Source of the DNA: Streptomyces sp. NRRL S-350
GTDB taxonomy: Bacteria > Actinomycetota > Actinomycetes > Streptomycetales > Streptomycetaceae
Length of the DNA stretch: 64,000 nt
Reading direction: 5' to 3'
Assembly: GCF_000719705.1 (NCBI RefSeq)
Contig: NZ_JOHO01000016.1
Span: forward strand, 60,047 to 124,046
A program made the position numbers and the translations under genes. Of the stretch, positions 41,241-48,942 are shown piece by piece. Under the pieces are notes generated by a model. The model searched no databases, was not told the DNA's origin, and saw nothing but the letters and a program-made list of their open reading frames with translations. Numbering within the stretch: the first letter of the stretch is position 1; each line of letters opens with the position of its first letter.

Positions 41241-41570
41241 ATGACCGGAGTTCTTGTGACCGGTGCGAACGGCTGTGCGGGCAGGGCGCGTTGTGGGCAG
41301 GGCACGTTGCGGGCAGGGCACGTTGCGGGCGGGGCACGTTGTGGGCAGGGCGCGTTGCGGGCAGGGCACGTTGCGGGCAGGGCACGTTGCGGGCAGGGCG
41401 CGTTGTGGCGTCACCGGCCGAAGAGGGCCACGACGTGCGGGCGTTGGTACGGGGCACCGCAACGGCAGTGCCGCCCGGGTGGCCGACACCGTGGAGCGGG
41501 TGCTCGGGCCGCCGCCGCGCGACTTCCGCTCCTGGGTGCGGGACCATGCGGCGGTCTTCCGGTCGGCGCC
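41241..41570 (+). pseudogene. Remnant of an NAD(P)-binding NmrA-like gene with a tandem repeat inside
   Basis: Pieces of one protein type are present in order but in three different frames. ATG 41241 gives MTGVLVTGANGCAG (Rossmann start). After the 16-bp repeat block, 41417 onward gives AEEGHDVRALVRGTA (second beta-strand region) in another frame. From about 41479, RVADTVERVLG and then RDFRSWVRDHAAVFR (typical C-terminus) appear in the third. The whole is about 330 bp, while such genes need about 800-900 bp. So most of the middle is lost and the frame is broken. The intact NmrA-like gene at 42357 is related only at family level. The TetR gene at 41606 ends just past it. Confidence 0.7.
41278..41405. 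repeat. 16-bp tandem repeat, 8 copies, inside the NmrA-like remnant
   Basis: Contiguous units of YGGGCAGGGCRCGTTG start every 16 bases from 41278 to 41390, with only three variable positions. The unit is not a multiple of three, so each copy shifts the frame of the gene it interrupts. No spacers are present. Confidence 0.93.
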
Positions 41571-41605
41571 CGCCCCTACGGCCGGTGCACCGGGCCCGGC
41601 GTGGG

Positions 41606-42271
41606 TCAGCGACGCCCTTCCGGTGCCTCCGGTACCGCAGGCACCTCCTGCACCCCCTGCACCTCCGGCACACCCGACGTTCCCTGCTCCTCCAGCGAGT
41701 CGAGCCAGTGCAGCAGGCGGGCCCCTTCGCGGGTCATCACGTCCGGGTCGCGCAGGGCGTTGGCCAGCAGCGACATGCCCTGGTAGCCGGAGACCAGGGT
41801 GAGCGCCAGGCCGTCCGGGTCGGGCAGGCCGAGTTCCCGGAACTGGCGCCCGACCCAGTCGAGCAGCCGCCGGATCACCGCACCGGCCTCCGCGTCGAGG
41901 ACCCCGTCGGCCCGCTTGTCGAGTTCGGTGGCCAGGGTGCCGGTGGGGCAGCCGAACCGGGCGGCGGTGTCGCGCTGGTCGACCCAGGCCCGGATCAGCG
42001 CCTTGAGGCGGTCCAGGGGGTCGGCCGACTGCTCCAGCGCGTCGGTGAGTTCGTCCAGGTGCGCACCGTGTTCGGACAGCGCGGCGCGGACCAGCTCGTC
42101 CTTGGTCTTGAAGTAGTAGTAGACGTTCCCGACCGGGACGTCCGCCTCCCGCGCGATGTCGGCGAGGGTCGTGCGTTCGACGCCCTGCTCGTGGAGGACC
42201 CGGGCCGCGGCCGCCGCGAGCCGTCGACGCTTCTGGGACGCCTGGACGCGCCGATTCACTGAGTCAGTCAC
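41606..42271 (-). CDS. TetR-family transcriptional regulator
   Basis: A 221-residue TetR repressor. The N-terminal HTH is clear: RLAAAAARVLHEQGVERTTL, ADIAREADVPVGNVYYYFKTKDEL. The ligand-binding part contains CPTGTLATELDKRADG, a block found in TetR proteins next to NmrA-like oxidoreductases. The C-terminal tail (GVPEVQGVQEVPAVPEAPEG) is Val/Pro/Glu-rich and repetitive. It starts with GTG 42271, seven bases after TATAGT on the same strand, so the mRNA is probably leaderless and the operator dyad overlaps the start codon. It is divergent from the NmrA-like gene at 42357 and very likely represses both. Confidence 0.92.
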   Translation of the reverse strand: MTDSVNRRVQASQKRRRLAAAAARVLHEQGVERTTLADIAREADVPVGNVYYYFKTKDELVRAALSEHGAHLDELTDALEQSADPLDRLKALIRAWVDQRDTAARFGCPTGTLATELDKRADGVLDAEAGAVIRRLLDWVGRQFRELGLPDPDGLALTLVSGYQGMSLLANALRDPDVMTREGARLLHWLDSLEEQGTSGVPEVQGVQEVPAVPEAPEGRR

Positions 42272-42336
42272 CCGACTGACTATAGACAGCCGCCGGTGGC
42301 CGCGTGCTACGGTCTTTCTCAGTCAGCCAACTAACT
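42262..42336. promoter_or_regulatory. TetR operator pair between TetR and NmrA-like genes
   Basis: AGTCAGTC-ACCC-GACTGACT (42262-42281) is a perfect 8-bp dyad covering the TetR start codon and its -10 (TATAGT, reverse strand 42284-42279). A second, weaker copy, AGTCAG-CCAA-CTAACT (42321-42336), lies in front of the NmrA-like gene. Confidence 0.75.
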
Positions 42337-42356
42337 CACAACTGGAGGGGACTTCG

Positions 42357-43202
42357 ATGATCACCGTGACGGGAGCCACCGGCAACATCGGGCGGACACT
42401 GGTGGAACTGCTGAGCGGGGCGGGCGAAGAAGTGACAGCCGTGTCCCGACAGCCGCAGCCCGCGCACCCCGCAGCCGGCGTCCGCTGGGCCCAGGGCGAC
42501 CTCGGCGACACCGCGAGCCTGCGGCCCGCCCTCGAAGGGGCCCGGGCGCTGTTCGTCCTCCTCGGCGGAGAACTCAACAGCCGGGGCGAGAGCCCGAAGA
42601 CCCTGCTCGACGCCGCCACGGACGCCGGAGTCGAACGGATCGTACTGGTGTCCTCGCAGGTCAGCGCCACCCGACCGGACGCCCGGTCGCACGCCCGCCT
42701 GCGCGAGTTCGAGGCCGCCGTACGCACCTCCGGACGGGACTTCACCATCCTGCGCCCCGGCGGCTTCGCCTCCAACGCCTTCGCCTGGGCCGAGACCGTC
42801 CGCACCAAGCGCACGATCCTCGCCCCGTTCGGCGACGTGGCACTGCCCGTCGTCGACCCGGCCGACATCGCGGCAGTGGCCGCCGCCGCACTGCGCGAGG
42901 ACGGGCACGCAGGCCGCACCTACGAGCTGACCGGCCCCGAAGCCATCGGCCCGCGCGAACAGGCTGCGGCCATCTCCGAGGCGCTGGGCGAGGAAGTGAC
43001 CTTCGTCGAGCTGTCCCGCGAAGAAGCCCACGCCCACCTGGCACGGTTCATGCCGGAGCAGGTCATCCCCGGCACCCTCGACATCCTCGGCCACCCGCTC
43101 CCGGCGGAGCTGACGATCAGCCCCGACATGGCGACGGTCCTGGGCCGCCCCGCCGCCCCCTTCCACGCGTGGGTCGCACGCAACCTACCCGCGTTCCGGT
43201 AG
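42357..43202 (+). CDS. NmrA/SDR-like NAD(P)-binding oxidoreductase
   Basis: A 281-residue atypical SDR. It begins MITVTGATGNIGRTLVELL (TGxxGxxG dinucleotide motif). IVLVSSQVSATRPDARSHAR follows in the NmrA position, and then the HxxLREFEAAVRTSGRDFTI pattern and LRPGGFASNAFAWAETV. Proteins like QorB reduce quinones with NADPH, while others only sense the cofactor ratio; the Tyr-x3-Lys pair of classical SDRs is absent, as usual here. ATG 42357 has GGAGGGG about eight bases upstream. It shares a promoter region with the TetR gene and is the likely regulated target. Confidence 0.92.
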   Translation: MITVTGATGNIGRTLVELLSGAGEEVTAVSRQPQPAHPAAGVRWAQGDLGDTASLRPALEGARALFVLLGGELNSRGESPKTLLDAATDAGVERIVLVSSQVSATRPDARSHARLREFEAAVRTSGRDFTILRPGGFASNAFAWAETVRTKRTILAPFGDVALPVVDPADIAAVAAAALREDGHAGRTYELTGPEAIGPREQAAAISEALGEEVTFVELSREEAHAHLARFMPEQVIPGTLDILGHPLPAELTISPDMATVLGRPAAPFHAWVARNLPAFR

Positions 43203-43379
43203 GCCGACGGACTCCACCGCCGACACCTGTGGGGAATGCCTCATGCCGGGGACACAGCCGGACCGTACGAGCACTACCATCCCAGCTGAAGCGCTCTTCG
43301 TTGATCTCCGACCGCCGCCTGGGGCGAGGAACTGCCGGTCTCGCCGGACGCGAAGCACCCCGAGCGGAGGGACCAACCC

Positions 43380-43889
43380 ATGCCAGTCGGTACCTGGTCG
43401 CAACTCCTGCTCTCCTCCGAGCGGTTCACCGCCCTTTACACCGAGTTGCCGCGCCTGGAGCACCTGGTCCTGCGGTCGGTGCACCTGAGCCCGTACGGAT
43501 CCGCCGTGACACTGCGGGTCGAGTTCCCCCGATTTCCGGACCTCGCTCCACCGGACTGGACCGAAGCGGGCTGCGACCGGTTCGAGGCCCAGATCGAGTT
43601 CATGGCGGTGGGCGAGGACCTGCGGATGCGAGGTGTCCCCGCCGGCACCGTGGTCGACGTCGAGTTCGGCCCCCTCGTCCGGACCCCGGAGCGCCGGATC
43701 AGGATCGCGGTGAGCGGCCCGGAGTTCTCACTGCACTTCACCGCGCACGCCCTCAAGGTGGGCCGTCTCAACGCCTATCGCTCCGACGATGCGGACCCTT
43801 ACACGGCTCGGCGGTGGTTCGAGAGTCCCGTCGACCGGCGCCGGCACCAGGTGCTGCCTCCCACGACTGCGAAGGCGTTCTATGAGTGA
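43380..43889 (+). CDS. Imm50-like immunity-family protein, copy 1
   Basis: A 169-residue cytoplasmic protein with GGAGGGA before ATG 43380. It matches the Imm50 layout known from polymorphic-toxin studies: a short N-terminal helix, SVHLSPYGSAVTLRVEFPRF, an acidic PPDWTEAGCDRFEAQIEF segment and alternating beta-strands ending ISVSGPEF-like RIAVSGPEFSLHF. The next gene overlaps it by 8 bp and encodes a second, divergent member. Imm50 proteins are thought to neutralise toxins of contact or type VII systems; no toxin, WXG100 or Rhs gene is in this window. The assignment rests on recalled family features, so it is moderate. Confidence 0.65.
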   Translation: MPVGTWSQLLLSSERFTALYTELPRLEHLVLRSVHLSPYGSAVTLRVEFPRFPDLAPPDWTEAGCDRFEAQIEFMAVGEDLRMRGVPAGTVVDVEFGPLVRTPERRIRIAVSGPEFSLHFTAHALKVGRLNAYRSDDADPYTARRWFESPVDRRRHQVLPPTTAKAFYE

Positions 43890-44277
43890 GCGTGACTGGT
43901 CAGCCGAGTTGGCCAACCCCGAGGCGATCCGCGAAGTCCTGGGCTCACCTCCGCCCCCGTTGACGGACTACTACCTGGCCTCCGTTCTCATCGACGAGCG
44001 CGAAGCGTCGGTCACCTTGAGGTTCTCCGCCTTTGCCGTCCCGGCCGGTGCCGCAGACCTGTGGCAGGCACGAGGCCACAACGCGGTCGAGTTCGCCCTG
44101 GTCTGCATCGGCGTGAAGAACTTCGAGGTCGACGCCTGGTCCGGCTGGCCCACAACCGCCGCCACCCTCGCCGGACGAACCGTCGTACTCGCCGGCCAGG
44201 ACAAGCGCGTTTCCTTCGAGACCGCCGAGATCCGCGCTCAGGCCCCAGTCGGACACCTGTGGAGTCGAGCGCAGTGA
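43882..44277 (+). CDS. Imm50-like immunity-family protein, copy 2
   Basis: A 131-residue protein whose ATG 43882 overlaps the upstream stop by 8 bp, so translation is coupled. It has the same strand pattern as copy 1: WSAELANPEAIREVLG at the start, SVLIDEREASVTLRFSAF, then HNAVEFALVCIGVKNFEVDAW, and VSFETAEIRAQAPVGHLW at the end. Sequence identity to copy 1 is low, so this is an old pair rather than a fresh duplication. As with copy 1, the toxin it would counter is not visible nearby. Confidence 0.6.
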   Translation: MSERDWSAELANPEAIREVLGSPPPPLTDYYLASVLIDEREASVTLRFSAFAVPAGAADLWQARGHNAVEFALVCIGVKNFEVDAWSGWPTTAATLAGRTVVLAGQDKRVSFETAEIRAQAPVGHLWSRAQ

Positions 44278-44491
44278 CAATCACCCGGCGGTAAGCAGGG
44301 ATTGGCGCGTCGGGGGTCTCACCTCGGAGATGAACACCGAGGACGTTCGACAGTGACCCCGAACGGGAGACACCACCGCAGGTCAGCGGGCCGCCCCGCG
44401 TCCTGATCGCCCATCGACCACTTCCGTCGTGAAGTGCGAGGCCCAGCCGAGAGGTCGGCGCGGATGGGCGAGGTGAAGAGGAGACTGACGG

Positions 44492-44746
44492 TCAGGGGCG
44501 GGCGTCGCGGTTGCGCTTGTACTCGCGCAGGAGCGCGAGAAGGTTGATGAGGGTACTGGCCGGGATGTTGCCGAGGTTGATGAGCCGCAGGCCGTTCAGG
44601 TTGATCTCACCCGGCGACGCGGACGGCCAGAGGAGCCCGAACTCGCGGCCCTCAGCACGGAGCTCCACGATCAGTCCGGCCAACTGGCGCGAGGTGAGGT
44701 GCAGTAGGGCCGGATCGGCGGGGTGGAGGGGGTGGTGGGCGCTCAC
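44492..44746 (-). CDS. Small protein co-translated with the HATPase
   Basis: An 84-residue protein I do not recognise. GTG 44746 overlaps the upstream ATPase stop by four bases, so the two are made together. It is rich in Leu/Asn turns (LTSRQLAGLIVELRAEGREF, INLNGLRLINLGNIPASTL) and ends in a basic KRNRDARP. The helix-rich, neutral composition would suit a small binding partner. Codon bias is normal, which supports a real gene. Confidence 0.65.
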   Translation of the reverse strand: MSAHHPLHPADPALLHLTSRQLAGLIVELRAEGREFGLLWPSASPGEINLNGLRLINLGNIPASTLINLLALLREYKRNRDARP

Positions 44747-45105
44747 GCGGCACCGTCCAGCTCGAACCAGATCGTCTTGCCGAGCTGCTGGGGGTCCACG
44801 CCCCAACGGTGGGTGAGGCCGGCGACGAGCTGGAGGCCCCGGCCGGACTCGGCGAGGACGGAGAGCGGTTGCTGCTCCGGGAGGCTCGGACTGCGGTCGG
44901 AGACGGTGACCCGAAGGGTGTTGGGGAGGAAGAGGATGAGGACGACCGGGGAGGTCGTGTCCGCGTGTCGCCAGGCGTTGACGATGAGTTCGACCATGGC
45001 GAGCTCGGCGTCCGCGATGGAGGAGGGCGGCCAGCCCGCGCGGGTCATGCCGTCCCGGAGGGCGTCGCGGGAGAGCGTGAGAGAGGGGGAGTTGAGGTTG
45101 CGCAC
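44743..45105 (-). CDS. HATPase_c protein, anti-sigma/SpoIIAB-like
   Basis: A 120-residue GHKL ATPase-fold protein. The N-box is visible as ELAMVELIVNAWRHAD (Glu-x3-Asn). The G-box region is SGRGLQLVAGLTHRWG, and the closing KTIWFELD matches RsbW/SpoIIAB-like kinases. In Streptomyces many such short ATPases sit beside XRE-DUF5753 and DUF397 genes, as here (45333, 46188), and are linked to developmental control of the WhiJ/BldB type. It starts with GTG 45105. It is divergent from the XRE gene. Confidence 0.88.
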   Translation of the reverse strand: MRNLNSPSLTLSRDALRDGMTRAGWPPSSIADAELAMVELIVNAWRHADTTSPVVLILFLPNTLRVTVSDRSPSLPEQQPLSVLAESGRGLQLVAGLTHRWGVDPQQLGKTIWFELDGAA

Positions 45106-45332
45106 AGGGGTCTCCCGAAGGGGGAAAGGGTGAGACCGGCGGATGCATCGCCGTGAACGAGCCCATTGGGCATGGGTGTTCTTCGGTGCCGAGCGGCGTT
45201 TCTGACGAATCGTCCGGTGATCGGTGCATCACAGACTGTAGGGCATCTTTGCTCACATGTGCCACCAGATCGGGAAACATGGTCCCCTCGCAGGCGCTGG
45301 ACTGTTGACTGAACGACGTAGATGCTTGGGCC

Positions 45333-46184
45333 ATGCCACCACGTACCACCCCATCGGCCCGGCAGGAACGGTTGGGCATCGAGCTGCGGAAGATGCGAGA
45401 CCACGCCCGCCAGACGACTGCCCAGGCCGCAGCCGTCTTCGGACTGGATCGAACGAAGATCACTCAGGTTGAGAAGGGGCACTACCCGATCACGGCCGAG
45501 CGAGTCCGCACGCTCGCTGAAGCCTTCGGAGAAACCGACGCCGCATACATCGAGGCTCTCGCAACCATGGCGGAGGAGAGGCGCAAGGGCTGGTGGGACG
45601 AGTATCGAGGCTTTGTTCCACAGGGCTTTCTCGACATCTGCGAGTTCGAGCACCACGCGAAGGGCATGTACTCCTACCAGATCTGCCATCCGCCAGGCCC
45701 GATGCAATCAGAGCGCTACAGTCGCGCGATCTTCCAGGACAATCAGGTCCAGCTGACTCCGCGCGTGGTGGAGACGCGTGTCGAGCAACGGATGCTGCGA
45801 TCCGAGATGTTGATGGCGAAAGGCACCCATCCATACACGGCGATCGTCCACGAGGCGGCTCTCCGCATGCAGTTCGGCGGCCGTGACGTGGCACGGGAAC
45901 AACTGGACTGGATGCTGGAGTTGTCCCAGCTGCCACATGTCACGCTTCGAGTGATCAGCTTCGCGGCTGGAGGCTTCAAGGGGCCTGGCCAGGCGATCTA
46001 CTACGCGAACGGGCCCGTACCCAGGCTCGACACGGTCAGTTACGACTCCATGGAGGGGCCGAGCTTCCTCCACCTGGCTGAGCACCTGGAGGAGTACCGT
46101 GCGGTCATTGGACAGATGACTGACAGGTCTCTCTCGGTCGAGGACTCCCGCGATCTGATCGCGAAGATCAAGAAGGAGATATAG
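45333..46184 (+). CDS. XRE-family regulator with DUF5753 domain (WhiJ-like)
   Basis: A 283-residue protein. Residues about 12-70 form a helix-turn-helix (LGIELRKMRDHARQTTAQAA, AVFGLDRTKITQVEKGHYPI). The rest is the DUF5753 domain (VPQGFLDICEFEHHAKGMYS, VVETRVEQRMLRSEMLM, LPHVTLRVISFAAGG). This family includes Streptomyces WhiJ, which works with a downstream DUF397 partner in timing of development. The DUF397 gene follows after 3 bp. Codon use is visibly less G+C-biased than in flanking genes, which may mean later acquisition. The ATG start lacks a ribosome site; TAGATG eight bases upstream could be a -10 for a leaderless mRNA. Confidence 0.92.
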   Translation: MPPRTTPSARQERLGIELRKMRDHARQTTAQAAAVFGLDRTKITQVEKGHYPITAERVRTLAEAFGETDAAYIEALATMAEERRKGWWDEYRGFVPQGFLDICEFEHHAKGMYSYQICHPPGPMQSERYSRAIFQDNQVQLTPRVVETRVEQRMLRSEMLMAKGTHPYTAIVHEAALRMQFGGRDVAREQLDWMLELSQLPHVTLRVISFAAGGFKGPGQAIYYANGPVPRLDTVSYDSMEGPSFLHLAEHLEEYRAVIGQMTDRSLSVEDSRDLIAKIKKEI

Positions 46185-46187
46185 CCG

Positions 46188-46373
46188 ATGGAGAACCGCT
46201 CCTGGATTCGGCCGAGTGCATGCTCAAACGCAGGCAACTGCCCGGAAGTAGCAATCACCGCCGATGCCGTCTACGTCCGCAGCAGCCTTCGCCCCGAGGC
46301 CGTCGCCCAACTCAATGTCAGCGAATGGCGTGACCTCGTTTCCGCCATCCGCGCCGGGGAGTTCGACGCCTGA
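46188..46373 (+). CDS. DUF397 protein, partner of the XRE regulator
   Basis: A 61-residue DUF397 protein with the hallmarks WIRPSACSNAGNCPEVA, VYVRSS and a closing WRDLVSAIRAGEFD. AAGGAGAT is a near-perfect ribosome site overlapping the end of the XRE gene. In characterised Streptomyces loci such small proteins bind the XRE regulator and modulate its DNA binding. Together with the HATPase at 44743 this makes the usual three-part set. Confidence 0.93.
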   Translation: MENRSWIRPSACSNAGNCPEVAITADAVYVRSSLRPEAVAQLNVSEWRDLVSAIRAGEFDA

Positions 46374-46483
46374 TCCTCACCACCGGGCGGGCCGTTCGCC
46401 GCACGGCCCGCCCTTCCCTCCCCTGCTGTCAGTCCCCGCGCCTAGGCTTGCGATCAAGCCGGGCGACAACGGGGAGCAGCACA

Positions 46484-48193
46484 GTGCGGATCGAGCGTCA
46501 CCAGGTCAGCGAGTCGGCCATCTCGGCGGCCCGTGAGGGCTTCGTCGACCGGATCGGAGGCATGGTCCACTCCTACTCGCGCGCCGGGCTGATGGCTGCC
46601 ACCGAATGGCGGCTGATCGCCGAGGAGTTCCTCGACTACCTCGGCGCGCTCTCCGTCAAAACCCCCTCGCTCGACACCCCCGAGGCCAAGGCCGTCCTCA
46701 AGGACGCCACCGAGGCCGCCGCCGGCGCCATCGCGTTCGCCGCGTACTACTCGTACGACAGCTTCCAGGTCTTCCTCGACTACCCGAACTTCGGGATGAG
46801 CTACGACCGCTCGGAGGCGGACGACACCCTCCGCGAGAGCACCGTCCGCCCCCAGTGCTGGCTGGACGCGTTCTGCCTCGCGATCCTCTCCGACAAGGTC
46901 TCCTGGCGCGGCGAGGCCTTCGCCTTCACCTGGCAGTCCATGCCGACCACCGAGGGCAACTCCGCCGCCGAGCTCGCCAACGGCTTCATGGCCCATTTCT
47001 TCGGCGACACCCGCGACCAGGTCGCGCCCGATGCTGAGACCCCGGAGCAGCGGCTGGCCGCCATCGACGCCGCGCTGTCCCGCGTCCAGGACCGCGACAG
47101 CGAAGCCGCTCTGGCCCTGAGCACCCTGCGCGCCCTCGCCGCCGAGGACCGCGAGGCCTTCGACAGCGGGATGCTCTCCCTCCTCGACCGCGCCGACGGC
47201 AGCCGTCCCCGCACGCTCCTCCCCCTGCTCCCCCTCGCCCTGGCCGCGCTCGCACACCGCGCCCACGGCTGGCTCCCCGCCGTCGACACCGACTACCTCC
47301 CGCACGCCCTGGTCACCGGCTTCCCGACGTCCGAGCCCCGGGTCGGCGCCCTCGGCCGCGACCGGCGGCCCGACGCCGTCGCCCAGTTCGCCGCCGGGCC
47401 CGTCCGCCTGGACCGGCCGACCCCTGCGCTGCCCCTCCACCCCGACAGCGAGGCCGGGTTCGAACGCCGGATCCAGGAGGCGATCAGCCCGGACCCGGAC
47501 GACTCGCTCGCCGTCTACCGGCTCGCGCGTGCCCTGGACCGGCAGGCGCACCTCCTGCTGGTCCGTGCCTCCCGGTCCGCAGACGTCACGGACGCCCAGC
47601 TCGCCGATCTCCGCCTGGCCTCCCGACTGGGCGCTGCCCTCTTCCGCATCGCCCTCGCCGAGCCGGGCACCGAGGCCGAGGTGACCTTCGACGGCCGGAC
47701 GGTTCGCTACCCGGCCACCCGGGACAAGCACTCCGGCCCCGGCCAGTGGCAGCTCGCCCTCGAACTCGCCCTGATCACCGGCGACCGCGAGGGCCTTGCC
47801 CCGATCGTCCTCGCCGGGCCTGTCCACTCCGCCGCCGACCGCTCCTCGTACGCCTCCTACCGCGTCGCCCTGCACGACTACTTCCGGGGCGTCGACCCGC
47901 TCCCGGCCACCGAACGGGCCCTGCGCGACGTCGAGAGGGCCGGGGACGCGGGCTTCCTCCCACCGCCCGTCGTCCTCTTCTCCCAGCTCGTCGAGGGCGA
48001 CGAGACCAGCTTCAACCTGGCCCTGCTGGACGCCCTGGAAGCCCACCGCGACCACCACTCGGTCGCCGACCGCGGCACCGACCGCGACGCCCCGCTCAGC
48101 CTCGGCGTCCTCGCCCTCGCCTGCCACGCCCGCCGCCGGGGCTGGGCAGTCCGCGTCGAGTCCCCGTACCTCCCGGCCCGTCTGCTGGCATAG
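46484..48193 (+). CDS. Imm49-family immunity-like protein
   Basis: A 569-residue cytoplasmic protein. GTG 46484 has GGGGAG seven bases upstream. The N-terminal half matches Imm49 proteins of Streptomyces: RIERHQVSESAISAAREGF, EWRLIAEEFLDYLGALSVKT, DSFQVFLDYPNFGMSYD and WLDAFCLAILSDKVSW. The C-terminal half (SLAVYRLARALDRQAHLLLV, YASYRVALHDYFRGVDPLP) is helical and looks like a second Imm49-type unit. Imm49 members are predicted to protect against polymorphic toxins, but many actinomycete copies are orphan and may have other jobs. No toxin is adjacent. Confidence 0.8.
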   Translation: MRIERHQVSESAISAAREGFVDRIGGMVHSYSRAGLMAATEWRLIAEEFLDYLGALSVKTPSLDTPEAKAVLKDATEAAAGAIAFAAYYSYDSFQVFLDYPNFGMSYDRSEADDTLRESTVRPQCWLDAFCLAILSDKVSWRGEAFAFTWQSMPTTEGNSAAELANGFMAHFFGDTRDQVAPDAETPEQRLAAIDAALSRVQDRDSEAALALSTLRALAAEDREAFDSGMLSLLDRADGSRPRTLLPLLPLALAALAHRAHGWLPAVDTDYLPHALVTGFPTSEPRVGALGRDRRPDAVAQFAAGPVRLDRPTPALPLHPDSEAGFERRIQEAISPDPDDSLAVYRLARALDRQAHLLLVRASRSADVTDAQLADLRLASRLGAALFRIALAEPGTEAEVTFDGRTVRYPATRDKHSGPGQWQLALELALITGDREGLAPIVLAGPVHSAADRSSYASYRVALHDYFRGVDPLPATERALRDVERAGDAGFLPPPVVLFSQLVEGDETSFNLALLDALEAHRDHHSVADRGTDRDAPLSLGVLALACHARRRGWAVRVESPYLPARLLA

Positions 48194-48226
48194 CGCTCCG
48201 CCGGGAGACGTCGGCGGACTGCCGGA

Positions 48227-48532
48227 TCAGGGTCGCCGCACGGGACGGGCTGCCCGGAGGACGGGTGAGCGGATCGCCCACCCCGAGCAGTCATGCGCGG
48301 GGTGGGCGTCCACGTCTTCCAGCCGAACTCCCGGGCACTGGACGGGGATGCCCGCGCGGAACCGCTCGACCCATTCGGTGTCGTGACGGCGGAGCGGTTC
48401 GACCTGCCTGGCCAGTCGGCCGATCCGGGTGTCCCGGCCTTCGGGGAACCGGTGTCGCTGCCCCAGCTCCCAGCGCGTTGCCATCGAGCGGGTGGCGTCG
48501 AGGACAAGACCTGCTGCACTATCTTGCTCCAC
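48227..48532 (-). CDS. Hypothetical protein divergent from the PadR gene
   Basis: A frame of up to 101 residues (GTG 48532, AAGG upstream; or ATG 48484, 85 residues) with strongly G/C-biased third positions, as in real genes here. The sequence is well mixed and not low-complexity: DATRSMATRWELGQRHRF, RIGRLARQVEPLRRHDTEW, VQCPGVRLEDVDAHPAHDC. I cannot name a family. The start codon region lies inside the PadR promoter area, so the two genes are divergent by only 17 bp. It could be a small partner controlled by the same PadR site. Confidence 0.5.
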   Translation of the reverse strand: MEQDSAAGLVLDATRSMATRWELGQRHRFPEGRDTRIGRLARQVEPLRRHDTEWVERFRAGIPVQCPGVRLEDVDAHPAHDCSGWAIRSPVLRAARPVRRP

Positions 48533-48549
48533 CTGCTACCTTGTGACGC

Positions 48550-48942
48550 ATGGTACCTGGCACCGCAAGCCCCGACGGCCCCGGCGAGGCCTCCACCGAG
48601 CCCTCCGACGGGCCGGTGGCGACCCAGCTTCGCAAGGGCGTGCTGGAGTACTGCGTCCTCGCGCTGCTGCGGGACGGCCCCCGGTACGGGGTCGAACTGC
48701 TGCAGGAACTCGGCCGCTTCCCCATGCTGGCCACCAGCCAGGGCACGATCTACCCCCTGCTGTCCCGGCTGCGCCGCGCCGGGCTCGCCGACACCTTCCT
48801 GCGGGACTCTGCCAGCGGACCGTCCCGCCGCTACTACACCCTCACCGACACCGGCCGGGAAGCGCTGCGGGAGTTCACCACACTGTGGCCCGCGTTCCGC
48901 GAAACCGTCGACCACGTCCTCGACCTGGGAGAGACCCTGTGA
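48550..48942 (+). CDS. PadR-family transcriptional regulator
   Basis: A 130-residue winged-helix PadR protein. The core reads QLRKGVLEYCVLALLRDG, PRYGVELLQEL, SQGTIYPLLSRLRRAGLA, then SRRYYTLTDTGREAL, all hallmarks of the family. The N-terminus has a 25-residue disordered extension. There is no ribosome site at ATG 48550; TACCTT seven bases upstream would fit a leaderless promoter. The last codons overlap the start of the membrane protein gene (GTGA), the usual PadR plus HAAS-domain arrangement, in which the pair senses an envelope signal. Confidence 0.92.
   Translation: MVPGTASPDGPGEASTEPSDGPVATQLRKGVLEYCVLALLRDGPRYGVELLQELGRFPMLATSQGTIYPLLSRLRRAGLADTFLRDSASGPSRRYYTLTDTGREALREFTTLWPAFRETVDHVLDLGETL

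Noticed and set aside
36661..41405. Arrays at 36661-36750 and 41278-41405 as CRISPRs
   Set aside because: Units are contiguous with no spacers and the unit lengths (15 and 16 bp) are too short; no cas genes are present.
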